DNA from: 4572-123 sp964418755
GTDB lineage: Bacteria; Desulfobacterota; Desulfobacteria; Desulfobacterales; 4572-123
Length of the DNA stretch: 29,405 bases
Direction of reading: 5' to 3'
Assembly (NCBI GenBank): GCA_964418755.1
Contig: CAYQNS010000031.1
Coordinates: 1-29,405, forward strand
The translations under genes were made by a program, and so were the position numbers. Each line of letters begins with the position of its first letter. The stretch's first letter is position 1. Positions 1 to 7,115 of the stretch are shown in pieces. The notes beneath the pieces were generated by a model, which saw only the letters and a list, made by a program, of their open reading frames with translations, was not told where the DNA came from and did no database searches.

Positions 1-218
1 ACGTTTCTTTTATTTGAAACTTTCATACAATCATGCGACCTTGAAATCATTTTTAACACACGGGTTTGACAGATACGGTCAAAGGAAAACAATAAAACTA
101 CATTTGCGTAAAAAAAAGCCGAGAGTCGTTTTTTCAGGAATTTTACATCTTGAAACAGTTTTCCTTGAATAAATAAGCGATCGCTTTTGAAAAATTATTA
201 CGGCTTCAATTTCCGGAC

Positions 219-250
219 TTGACATCAATACAAATTGCTTGCTATATAAT
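219..250 (+). promoter_or_regulatory. Putative sigma70 promoter
   Basis: TTGACA at 219-224 is followed after 18 bases by TATATA (243-248), overlapping TATAAT (245-250, spacing 20). It lies about 330 bases upstream of the first Fo gene on the same strand, with the inverted-repeat element between them, so it may or may not drive the cluster. It is a sequence match only. Confidence 0.4.
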
Positions 251-323
251 TTTGATAAATAATCTGGCTTTACTATTTTTCATGCTATCGTGGGTTAGAT
301 CGAATTTATTGTATTTAAATACA

Positions 324-444
324 TGATGGTCTCGTAAAAAGCCGAAAGTTTAAATTTCAACCGCAATGGATGGTGCTCAATGGATTTAAAAAGCCTGTAT
401 ATTGTGTCAAAAATATTTTCGGTGGACTTTTTACGAGAGCGTCA
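324..444. repeat. MITE-like element with 18-base terminal inverted repeats
   Basis: The left end TGATGGTCTCGTAAAAAG (324-341) and the right end CTTTTTACGAGAGCGTCA (427-444) are inverted copies matching at 16 of 18 positions. They enclose 85 bases with no ORF. The layout fits a small non-autonomous element or an intergenic palindromic repeat. No second copy was seen in the window and no target-site duplication was established. Confidence 0.5.
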
Positions 445-577
445 ATACATTGATTCGGGTTTTATTTATTTCGCCCGGTCCATTGGTAATTAAATTTAAC
501 CACCGCCGAATAAACCAGACTTGAATTTTACAGCAATGCAATCCAAATTTGGTCTACTCGTTACCTATTTTTAAAAT

Positions 578-871
578 ATGCTGCCGCAGAAAAAGAAAAA
601 ACCCGGAAGGTTGTTGCTTGATGTAAGACACACCCGGGCCTGGTCTGAAGACTTTTCTTTTGTGATGCAACTGGGCCTCACGATGGCCGGGTGCATTTTT
701 TTTTGTTTTTTTATAGGTAAAACACTGGATAACCTTCTGGGAACAAAGGGAATATTTCTAACAATTTTTATTTTTTTAGGCATCATCGGAGGCGCCAACG
801 TTGTCTATCGCCAGATAATGGACATGGTAACGCCGGAGCAAAACAAAAACAAACCATCAGGACATCTGTGA
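578..871 (+). CDS. AtpZ/AtpI-like ATP synthase accessory membrane protein
   Basis: A 97-residue protein with a lysine-rich N-terminus (KKKK at residues 5-8) and two predicted transmembrane helices (about 27-48 and 57-78), the form of the AtpZ/ATPase_gene1 family found at the head of many bacterial atp operons. Family members are thought to help Fo assembly or metal-ion uptake; they are not catalytic. The ATG has no clear ribosome-binding site. The stop is separated from the next ATG by one base, so the two genes are probably translationally coupled. The codons for residues 41-46 contain runs of nine and seven T, a slip-prone tract. Assignment rests on topology and position. Confidence 0.75.
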   Translation: MLPQKKKKPGRLLLDVRHTRAWSEDFSFVMQLGLTMAGCIFFCFFIGKTLDNLLGTKGIFLTIFIFLGIIGGANVVYRQIMDMVTPEQNKNKPSGHL

Positions 872-872
872 A

Positions 873-1259
873 ATGGAACAGGTTAGACAACTCCAGAAAA
901 AATACTGTTCCCGGGCAATAATTATTGCAATTATTGCCGGGTTTTGTTTTATCCTTGCAGGTTACCGACCGCTTGGAAAAGGATTGGTCTTTGGTACCCT
1001 GTTCAGTATTTTTAATTTTATTTTAATGGGTGAAACCCTCCCCATGCGAATCAACAAAACCCGGAACATGACTTTGCTTCTGGCTTTGGGGTCCATCTTT
1101 TTCAGATATGGTTTGATGGCGGTTCCACTTGTTCTGGCAATCAAACTGGATCAGTTCAACCTTTTTGCAACAATCGCCGGACTTTTCCTGGTTCAGGCGG
1201 TTATACTCGGTGATCATTTGCAGCATCTATTCATTCCCGCTCGGGAAAATCAACCTTGA
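873..1259 (+). CDS. atpI: ATP synthase protein I (AtpI)
   Basis: A 128-residue, very hydrophobic protein with about four membrane helices (roughly 14-33, 35-53, 66-85 and 93-112) and a short positively charged N-terminal segment. This matches the ATP-synt_I (AtpI) family, whose members help assemble the c-ring, particularly in sodium-type enzymes. It starts one base after the preceding stop and ends 17 bases before atpB. Having both an AtpZ-like and an AtpI-like protein at the start of the cluster recalls the paired small membrane proteins (AtpQ/AtpR) of N-type ATPase operons, but the rest of the order differs from those operons. Confidence 0.75.
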   Translation: MEQVRQLQKKYCSRAIIIAIIAGFCFILAGYRPLGKGLVFGTLFSIFNFILMGETLPMRINKTRNMTLLLALGSIFFRYGLMAVPLVLAIKLDQFNLFATIAGLFLVQAVILGDHLQHLFIPARENQP

Positions 1260-1276
1260 GGTGATTAACGACAATT

Positions 1277-1951
1277 ATGGAAGAATTAGGCAAAATTCAT
1301 CAACTCATAGTTCCGCTTTTCGGGCATAATATGGTATTTAATCTGGAAGTCATTTTAATGACCTGGATTGTTATAGCCATCCTGATTGTATTTGGTGTTG
1401 CCACAACCCGGGGAAAAGGCATGTTGCCCGGATCACTCCAGGTGGTCGGCGAATTATTTGTGGGCCAGCTTTATGACTTGACCGAAGACGCTCTGGACCG
1501 CGAAATGGCCAAAACCTATGCGCCGTTGATATTTGCGCTGTTTTTGTTTCTGTTTCTGGGTAACTGGATCGGAATGGTTCCTCATCTGGAGGAACCCACC
1601 AAAGATCTTAACACGCCTTTAAGCCTTGGCCTGATGGGCTTTGTCATTGCCCACTATGCCGGAATCAAAAGCAAGGGATTCAAGGCGTATGCCAAAGAGT
1701 ATTTCCAGCCGATTTTTTTTATGATGCCGCTGAATGTGATCGGAGAACTTGCCAAAATAGTATCCATCTCCTTTCGTCTCTTCGGTAACATCATGGGCGG
1801 TTCGATTATCATCCTTGTAGTATCTCATCTAACCTGGAGTATTGTGTTTCCTCCTTTTTTAAATGCTTTTTTCGGACTGTTTGTGGGCGCAATTCAGGCC
1901 TTTGTTTTTACCATGCTTACAGTCGTATATATTTCGGTTCAGGTAAAATAA
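1277..1951 (+). CDS. atpB: ATP synthase Fo subunit a
   Basis: A 224-residue integral membrane stator protein forming the ion half-channels against the c-ring. The diagnostic helix is present: SFRLFGNIMGG at 165-175, with the essential arginine at R167, and the C-terminal helix has GAIQAFVFTMLTVVYIS with Q207. Length is normal for bacterial subunit a. A GAGGTGATT sequence about 10 bases upstream of the ATG is a plausible ribosome-binding site. The stop is two bases from the start of the fused c gene, so translation of that gene is probably coupled to atpB. No truncation is seen. Confidence 0.95.
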   Translation: MEELGKIHQLIVPLFGHNMVFNLEVILMTWIVIAILIVFGVATTRGKGMLPGSLQVVGELFVGQLYDLTEDALDREMAKTYAPLIFALFLFLFLGNWIGMVPHLEEPTKDLNTPLSLGLMGFVIAHYAGIKSKGFKAYAKEYFQPIFFMMPLNVIGELAKIVSISFRLFGNIMGGSIIILVVSHLTWSIVFPPFLNAFFGLFVGAIQAFVFTMLTVVYISVQVK

Positions 1952-1953
1952 TT

Positions 1954-2928
1954 ATGGCCTACGATATTCAAACCTGGGTTAACCTTGCTGCTTTTATAGG
2001 AGGCGGCCTGGCCATGGGGTTCGGCGCGATCGGAGCAGCCATAGGAGAAGGCTATACCGCGGCACAAGCCAATACCGCCATAGCACGCAACAATGAACAT
2101 GCCGGAGAGATTTTTAAATCCATGCTGGTGGGGCAGGCAATTGCAGAATCGGCATCAATTTTTGCCCTGGTTGTAGCAATGATTCTGCTGTTTACCAATT
2201 TTGCCGCCCAATCTTATATAACCATAGCGGCGGTAATGGGGGCAGGCCTATGCATGGGGCTTGGCGCGATCGGCTCCGGAATCGGCTCCGGATTTCCAGC
2301 CGGGGAGGCGTGTGTCGGGGTTGCCCGACAGCCGGCAATGAGCGGACGGTTAACCACCAACATGCTCATCGGATCAGCCGTATGTCAAACTCCGTCCATA
2401 TTTGCATTGGTGACATCCTTTATTCTTTTGTTCTCGGATTTCTCAGCCAACCCGGCTTCGCCCACCTGGGCCGCTATTCTGGGCGCGGGTCTGGCTGCCG
2501 GGCTCAGTGCCATTGGTTCGGGTATCGGCGGCGGCGTAGTGGCCAAAGCAAGCTGCGAGGGCATCGCAAGGCAACCTTCGGCAGCCACTCCGGTCACCAA
2601 TATTATGCTGCTGGGGCAGGCCATTACCCAGACGCCTGCTATACTCGGTCTTTTAGTGGCATTTATTCTTATTTTCAGAGGATATCCCGCTTCCGAATTT
2701 CTTGGCCCCCCGATGGCACTGCTGGCCGCCGGGCTATGCATGGGCTTCGGTGCCATTGGGCCGGGAATCGGTGAAGGAATAGCAGCCAGCGGCGGAGTTA
2801 AATGGGTGGCTCGCAATGAACGGGTTATCGGCGACATTACAAGATCAATGCTGGTTGGAATGGCCGTAGCCGAGTCCACGGCCATCTATTCAATGGTTAT
2901 CGCCCTGGTTCTGATCTTTGTCGTATAA
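1954..2928 (+). CDS. Fused four-hairpin ATP synthase c subunit (c4 concatemer)
   Basis: 324 residues made of four consecutive c-subunit hairpins with a period of 80-81 residues (about 1-87, 88-169, 170-250, 251-324), each with the GxGIGxG-type first helix and the second helix that normally holds the ion-binding carboxylate. Helix-2 positions are E65, Q145, Q226 and E307: hairpins 1 and 4 keep glutamate, hairpins 2 and 3 have glutamine (codons CAA at 2386 and CAG at 2629). The matching helix-1 positions are E32, S112, G193 and E274. Hairpin 4 has the full sodium-type set (E274, E307, S308, T309, Y312); hairpin 1 has E32, E65 and S66 but F70. Predicted sites are therefore two per four hairpins. 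Multi-hairpin c subunits with fewer sites are known in archaeal and V-type rotors and in Acetobacterium; this outer-active, inner-inactive arrangement is one I do not recognise. No ribosome-binding site is visible. Confidence 0.93.
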   Translation: MAYDIQTWVNLAAFIGGGLAMGFGAIGAAIGEGYTAAQANTAIARNNEHAGEIFKSMLVGQAIAESASIFALVVAMILLFTNFAAQSYITIAAVMGAGLCMGLGAIGSGIGSGFPAGEACVGVARQPAMSGRLTTNMLIGSAVCQTPSIFALVTSFILLFSDFSANPASPTWAAILGAGLAAGLSAIGSGIGGGVVAKASCEGIARQPSAATPVTNIMLLGQAITQTPAILGLLVAFILIFRGYPASEFLGPPMALLAAGLCMGFGAIGPGIGEGIAASGGVKWVARNERVIGDITRSMLVGMAVAESTAIYSMVIALVLIFVV

Positions 2929-3184
2929 ATTCAGGCCGAAAATACGAAAAATATGTTCAATATCGAACGGAACACCGGGCATATTGAGATCATAGTTGAA
3001 TATTGTGTTTTGAATCAAAAAAAATATGTAACGTGTTGAAAAATATAAGTGTGGCGGGGAGATGCCGTTAAAAATCTTAATGCTCAAAAAAACCCGTGGT
3101 GGGGTTAACATACCGTAATATTTTAAATAATTTTGATCCGATAATCATTACTACACAACAATCAATCTAAGTAAGGAGGAAAAA
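2929..3184 (+). other. Spacer between fused and single c genes, with strong RBS
   Basis: 256 bases with no supported ORF, unusually long for a gap inside an Fo operon. It contains a small hairpin (AACCC 3091-3095 with GGGTT 3102-3106), an AT-rich stretch at about 3115-3150 that could hold a promoter, and a near-perfect Shine-Dalgarno TAAGGAGG about 7 bases before the atpE ATG. The contrast with the RBS-less fused gene suggests the single c subunit is made in larger amounts. Confidence 0.5.
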
Positions 3185-3433
3185 ATGGCAATTGAAGGTG
3201 CGGATATTATCAAAGCGGCGGCATTTTTAGGGGCTGGGTTGTCCATGGGGCTTGGCGCCATAGGACCTGGGGTCGGAGAGGGCATGGCAGCAGCCAAGGC
3301 ATGTGAAGCCATAGGCAAAAACCCCAGGGAAGCCGGCCTCCTTACACGAACAATGCTTGTGGGGCAGGCGGTATCCGAGTCCACCGGAATTTATTCCCTG
3401 GTAATCGCTTTGCTGCTTTTGTTTGTAGTTTGA
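3185..3433 (+). CDS. atpE: ATP synthase Fo subunit c (single hairpin)
   Basis: An 82-residue two-helix proteolipid, the usual c-subunit length. Helix 1 has GPGVGEG with E32; helix 2 has QAVSESTGIYSLVIALLLLF with E65, S66, T67 and Y70. ESTGIY is the sodium-binding signature of Ilyobacter/Propionigenium-type rings, and Glu rather than Gln at position 32 gives the two-carboxylate variant known from Fusobacterium nucleatum and N-type ATPases. Sodium coupling is therefore the favoured prediction, not shown. The strong TAAGGAGG ribosome-binding site fits high expression. Its closest relative in the window is hairpin 4 of the adjacent fused c protein. Confidence 0.95.
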   Translation: MAIEGADIIKAAAFLGAGLSMGLGAIGPGVGEGMAAAKACEAIGKNPREAGLLTRTMLVGQAVSESTGIYSLVIALLLLFVV

Positions 3434-3592
3434 TTTCCGGAGCAGTGTAGTCCTCAATTCAGTAAATAAGGACGAGTGCTCGGCTGATACGCTATGTGCC
3501 GGCCGGCAAACGCCACACGGCACGACAATCAAAATCGGAACTTTTATTTTCCCCGAAGTCTAACGCCAAAAAAACAGGTTTAAAATCAATTT
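3434..3592 (+). other. Intercistronic gap with GC-rich hairpin after atpE
   Basis: GTGCCG (3496-3501) pairs with CGGCAC (3518-3523); the same place holds a perfect 12-base palindrome TGCCGGCCGGCA (3497-3508). No T-run follows, so it is not a classical terminator. It could stabilise the atpE message or dampen read-through into b'/b. No ORF is seen in the gap. Confidence 0.4.
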
Positions 3593-4048
3593 ATGCAGAT
3601 TATCAGTAATATTGCATTGATCAGTATTAACGAGACACTTGTTGTTCAGTTAATCTCTTTTTTGATTTTTCTTTTCATTATCAATCGTATCATGTTTCGT
3701 CCGCTGAGACGAGTGATGATCGAAAGGGACAATCATTTAGAAAAAATAAATCTGGATATTATTGATGCCGGAGAATCACTTTACAGTGTAACGGATCAGA
3801 TTAAACAAAAAAAAACTGCGGTCCGAAGCGAAGCCTTTGAGGTGAGTGAAAAAATCAGGGAACAGGGAATGCAGAAATCTGCAAAAATGCTTTCGGCGGT
3901 CAGGGCCGAAATCAATGATTTACAATCAAAAGCCCGTACTGAAGCCGAGGCCCAGCTTACGGAAGCCAGAAAAAAACTGGAGAATGAGTCGGAAGTTTTA
4001 TCGATAAGTATTATGGAAAAGGTGTTAGAGCGGAGGCTGGTTCTATGA
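3593..4048 (+). CDS. atpF': ATP synthase Fo subunit b'
   Basis: A 151-residue peripheral-stalk subunit: a single N-terminal membrane helix (about 14-34, hydrophobic, ending FIINRIMFRPL) followed by a long charged, heptad-like helical region to the C-terminus (about 40-148), the normal b/b' architecture. It has no N-terminal extension, unlike the next gene, and is called b' by order and by pairing with a second b-type gene. The ATG has no strong ribosome-binding site. Its TGA stop overlaps the ATG of the next gene as ATGA, so the two are translationally coupled and probably form a b'-b heterodimer. Confidence 0.85.
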   Translation: MQIISNIALISINETLVVQLISFLIFLFIINRIMFRPLRRVMIERDNHLEKINLDIIDAGESLYSVTDQIKQKKTAVRSEAFEVSEKIREQGMQKSAKMLSAVRAEINDLQSKARTEAEAQLTEARKKLENESEVLSISIMEKVLERRLVL

Positions 4049-4647
4049 GGGACAATAATCGAACGGTATACAGCCCATATTTGCTGCTCGCGGTTTTGTT
4101 GTCTGTGTTTATCTCCTGTGGTAATGCCTCTGCGGCCGAAACAGCCGCAAACTGGCGGCCGACCTATGACATCGTTATGATGTGGATCAATTTTCTGATT
4201 CTTGTTTTTATAGTATTCAAATTTGGCAAAACACCCCTAATGGAGTTCCTGGAAGGGCGGAAACTGGAAATTTCTGAAGAAATCAACCAGATAGAGGGAA
4301 AAAAGGAACAATTAACCAACCAGGTCAAACAAGCGCTTAAAACGCTTGATGAAAGTGATATTCACCTTGCGAAATTTAAAGAAAAAATCGTGGAACAGGG
4401 CGAAAAGAAAAAGCATCTGATCATTAAAGATGCCGAACAGCAATGCCGGTTCATGCTGGAGACTTCCCAGCACAAGATAAAAAACCATATTATGCAGGCC
4501 GAAGCCAAATTCAGGGCCGAGCTAATTGATGCGGCCACAGAACGCGCACTTAAAATCCTGCCCCGGAAAATCACACCGGAAGATAACCGGAAAATGCTGA
4601 ATGAATATCTTGAATATACCTTGTTGATTCAAAAAACATCCACATAA
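4045..4647 (+). CDS. atpF: ATP synthase Fo subunit b
   Basis: A 200-residue stalk subunit. A signal-like N-terminal hydrophobic stretch (about 12-31) precedes the main membrane helix (about 41-60, IVMMWINFLILVFIVFKFG), followed by a coiled-coil-type region (about 65-185). The extra N-terminal hydrophobic segment is common in deltaproteobacterial b subunits. Its start overlaps the b' stop by four bases (ATGA). In most bacteria atpF is followed by atpH-A-G-D-C; here the gene is followed by a hairpin terminator and a gene on the other strand, so F1 and the delta subunit must be encoded elsewhere. Confidence 0.88.
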   Translation: MRDNNRTVYSPYLLLAVLLSVFISCGNASAAETAANWRPTYDIVMMWINFLILVFIVFKFGKTPLMEFLEGRKLEISEEINQIEGKKEQLTNQVKQALKTLDESDIHLAKFKEKIVEQGEKKKHLIIKDAEQQCRFMLETSQHKIKNHIMQAEAKFRAELIDAATERALKILPRKITPEDNRKMLNEYLEYTLLIQKTST

Positions 4648-4800
4648 TTCCCATATTAAAATTCCTTGGCTGACTGCCACTCTCTCCCTTATAAAAGCAG
4701 GACCAGGCCCTCTATTGAAAATGCCTGTATGCTTCTTCATCCCTTCAGCTTTTATGCATTGCCCCAGTGGATATCTGCAAATCACAACTGAACGCCAAAC

Positions 4801-4836
4801 AACAAAAAGCCACCGGAGGCAAAGTGGCTTTTTGTT
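4801..4836 (+). terminator. Rho-independent terminator of the Fo cluster
   Basis: A perfect 12-base stem, ACAAAAAGCCAC (4802-4813) with GTGGCTTTTTGT (4824-4835), extended by one A-T pair, with a 10-base loop and a T-rich 3' arm. It lies about 155 bases after atpF. The A-rich 5' arm means it could also act on minus-strand transcripts arriving from the convergent gene. Confidence 0.8.
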
Positions 4837-4851
4837 TTAGGGGGAGGAGCT

Positions 4852-4920
4852 ATGAAAAAAAATCAAACGAGTTATAATCCGGGCACCTTTTGTTGCCCGG
4901 CTGTATTACCGTTGTTTTAA
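4852..4920 (+). CDS. Possible 22-codon mini-ORF after the terminator
   Basis: ATG at 4852 is preceded by a purine-rich GGGGGAGGAG stretch, an excellent Shine-Dalgarno, and opens a 22-codon frame beginning MKKNQTSYNP and ending TAA at 4920. It sits directly downstream of the hairpin at 4801-4836 and overlaps the 3' end of the convergent surface-protein gene. No family is recognised. The strong ribosome-binding site is the only evidence; it may be chance. Confidence 0.2.
   Translation: MKKNQTSYNPGTFCCPAVLPLF
4879..4900 (-). terminator. Hairpin just after the surface-protein stop
   Basis: CCGGGCA (4879-4885) pairs perfectly with TGCCCGG (4894-4900) around an 8-base loop, six bases past the minus-strand stop codon at 4906. 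A T-rich tract appears on the minus strand only some 14 bases later, so terminator strength is uncertain; the A/T-rich hairpin at 4801-4836 may act as a second stop. Confidence 0.45.
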
Positions 4921-6999
4921 AAAGTTGGGCTTAAAAGCGCAGGCGGCAACCAAGGCCATCAATATCCAGCAGGCCGGATACCCGGGGATTGAAGCAGCCC
5001 CCGTACCGGCCGCCGCACTGATAAAGCACCCGCCTCCTCCGCCACCACCACCGGACCCGTCACTGGTGGAATCAACGGGATCGGCAGCAGGTTCCAGGCT
5101 GATGCTGCCAAGCCCGGAGGGATCGAGAATCATGGAATTGACCTGACGGTCGTTATCACCGGAACCGCCGTCCGTGAGCACGATGGTCACCTGGTCCCGG
5201 GTCTCGTTAAAATCACTGTTGCTGCTGTAATCCTGCCAGCCGGTTGCATCGCTGTAATTATACCAGATGGCATCTTCTGATGCGCCCTCCGGCAGATAAA
5301 CGGTCAAAATAACCGAACCGCCGGGGCTCAATGCCCTGACATCCATATCGATGAGTCCGTAGGGTAAAAATTCGGGTCGATCCTCGGTGCCGTCTGTAGA
5401 CTCAGGGTCCACCGCTTCTAATCGAACCAGGTGACCGCCTTCATGAATCTGAATGGCCAGGGGCTGGTCATCAATGGAATAAAAAGTGAGGACATCGGTT
5501 GGAAATCCGGTGATGCCGTTATCCTGGACAATCACATCAATCCGGTCATTATCCTCGAGACCATCTTCATCCGTTACCTTCAAGTTAAATGTCAGCACCA
5601 CGTTATCATCGGAAATTGGTGGGGGTACAAAGGTCGGAGTCGCAGCCGTCTCATCCGAAAGGACGATTTCTACTCCGCCGATCTGCTCCCACTGATAAGA
5701 ATCAATGCTGCCGTCCGAATCATAGCTGGCAGATCCGTCCAGGGTAACGGTGCGGCCTTCCATAACCGTCTGATCAAAACCGGCCATTGCCACCGGGGTC
5801 TGGGGGGGGATTGAATTTTCATCTGCCGGATTGGTTTGATACTGGTATTCCAGAACATTGCTGAAACCGTCACTGTCGGCATCCTGCCCGGCGTCATTGT
5901 TCAAAGGATCGAGGCCGTATACAACCTCCCAGGTGTCGGGCATTCCGTCGTTGTCGTCATCCGTGTCCTGGTTGTTGCCGATTCCGTCCCCGTCGCTGTC
6001 AAGCCACTCATTCGGATTATCGGGAAAGGCATCCTGCTCATCGGCCACGCCGTCCCCATCTCTATCCGCAGAGACAAGATCATTGACACTGATCGAAACC
6101 GTATCCGAATTCGTTAATCCGCCATTGTCGGTTACGGTCAATTGAAATGTCAAAGTCGCACCGGAAACCGATACCTGGGGCGCAGTGAAACCGGGTTTAA
6201 CGGCAGCAGTATCGGATAGAGTGACTGCCGGACCAACGGTCTGCTGCCAGTGATATGCTACAATGGATCCGTCGGAGTCACGGGAGCCTGAACCGTCCAG
6301 AACCACCGGGTCTCCTTCAGGAACAATACGATTGGAACCGGCATTTGCAGTAGGCGGCTCATTCACCGCTCCAAAAGTTGCAGAGATGGTATGATTCGTG
6401 GTAATATTATTAAATGTATAGCCTGCTACTGCACCGACCGAACTGCCGTCCACCTTTACATCGATAATATGATAATTGGCATCGGGCGTTATTGCATAAA
6501 CCTTGCTGTCGCCATCATTCACCGTTACCATACCGGACGGGGTGATGCTGCCGTTGGATACTGCTTCGGCCGTGATGGTATGGGTCGTGGGAGGCAGAGA
6601 CGGCGCCTCAAATATCACTTCATTGGAATATCCGCTTTCCGCACTGTCATTATAGGCCGTGATAACCAGGTAATAGGTCTGGCCATCCGGCAAACCGGTC
6701 AACGTGAATGCTGGATTTTCAACATCTTCTATGTCCTCTAACGGAAGGGCGATGCCTGACGGCCCCTGATCTGCACCGATGCCGTCGTAGGGTGCCCCGG
6801 AAGAACCGGTTTTATAATATATTTTATATCCCTGGAGATCACTTTCGGAATTGGCGTCCCATGCCAGCTTGACGGTGCCGGCAAAAACAGTAGTCGAAAA
6901 AAACAACGTGCAGGAAGCAAAAACAATAACCGGCAAAAACCAGACAAGAAAAAATCGTCTGAATTTTGATTTTGATAGGATAGCGATATGCATTTTCAT
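4906..6999 (-). CDS. Secreted modular surface protein (FN3/PKD/TSP3, C-terminal sorting signal)
   Basis: 697 residues. A signal peptide (about 1-40, cleavage near VFA-GT) leads to a fibronectin-III-like domain (41-132), a divergent InlB-type bacterial repeat (139-211), a PKD/REJ-like Ig domain (213-307), thrombospondin type 3 calcium repeats (310-395, DRDGDGVAD, DSDGDGIGNNQ, DTDDDNDG), a second PKD-like domain (400-493), a region like the choice-of-anchor U domain (about 500-635), a run of Gly ending in Cys (about 649-658, then CFISAAAG), a hydrophobic helix and a basic KPNFLKQR tail. The end has the plan of a sorting signal (glycine linker, motif, membrane helix, basic residues), so export and surface attachment or release are likely. 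The role is probably adhesive or matrix-related. No enzyme domain is seen. It lies behind a GEMM riboswitch. Confidence 0.85.
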   Translation of the reverse strand: MKMHIAILSKSKFRRFFLVWFLPVIVFASCTLFFSTTVFAGTVKLAWDANSESDLQGYKIYYKTGSSGAPYDGIGADQGPSGIALPLEDIEDVENPAFTLTGLPDGQTYYLVITAYNDSAESGYSNEVIFEAPSLPPTTHTITAEAVSNGSITPSGMVTVNDGDSKVYAITPDANYHIIDVKVDGSSVGAVAGYTFNNITTNHTISATFGAVNEPPTANAGSNRIVPEGDPVVLDGSGSRDSDGSIVAYHWQQTVGPAVTLSDTAAVKPGFTAPQVSVSGATLTFQLTVTDNGGLTNSDTVSISVNDLVSADRDGDGVADEQDAFPDNPNEWLDSDGDGIGNNQDTDDDNDGMPDTWEVVYGLDPLNNDAGQDADSDGFSNVLEYQYQTNPADENSIPPQTPVAMAGFDQTVMEGRTVTLDGSASYDSDGSIDSYQWEQIGGVEIVLSDETAATPTFVPPPISDDNVVLTFNLKVTDEDGLEDNDRIDVIVQDNGITGFPTDVLTFYSIDDQPLAIQIHEGGHLVRLEAVDPESTDGTEDRPEFLPYGLIDMDVRALSPGGSVILTVYLPEGASEDAIWYNYSDATGWQDYSSNSDFNETRDQVTIVLTDGGSGDNDRQVNSMILDPSGLGSISLEPAADPVDSTSDGSGGGGGGGGCFISAAAGTGAASIPGYPACWILMALVAACAFKPNFLKQR

Positions 7000-7115
7000 G
7001 TGTCCCCCCCGGGAATTATTTTCTGCGTAACACAGATTCTTTATAGTCGATGACGTCTCGAACCAAATTCATCTGTACAAAGCGCAGCATCCTTTCGAGG
7101 GCACCAGCTTTGCTT

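Larger units (their letters stand above)
1..577. other. Gene-free leader of the Fo cluster
   Basis: No convincing coding frame in this AT-rich stretch. It contains a sigma70-like promoter candidate (219-250) and an inverted-repeat element (324-444), both listed separately. The first gene starts at 578 with no recognisable Shine-Dalgarno sequence. Nothing resembling F1 genes precedes the cluster in the visible DNA. Confidence 0.6.

Noticed and set aside
685..715. Possible programmed frameshift at the T9/T7 runs in the AtpZ-like gene
   Set aside because: The frame is open throughout and gives a normal-length protein; nothing requires slippage.
7002..7012. G-run in the ribosome-binding region of the surface-protein gene as a phase-variable tract
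   Set aside because: Only seven bases and outside the coding frame; too weak a case without read-level length variation.
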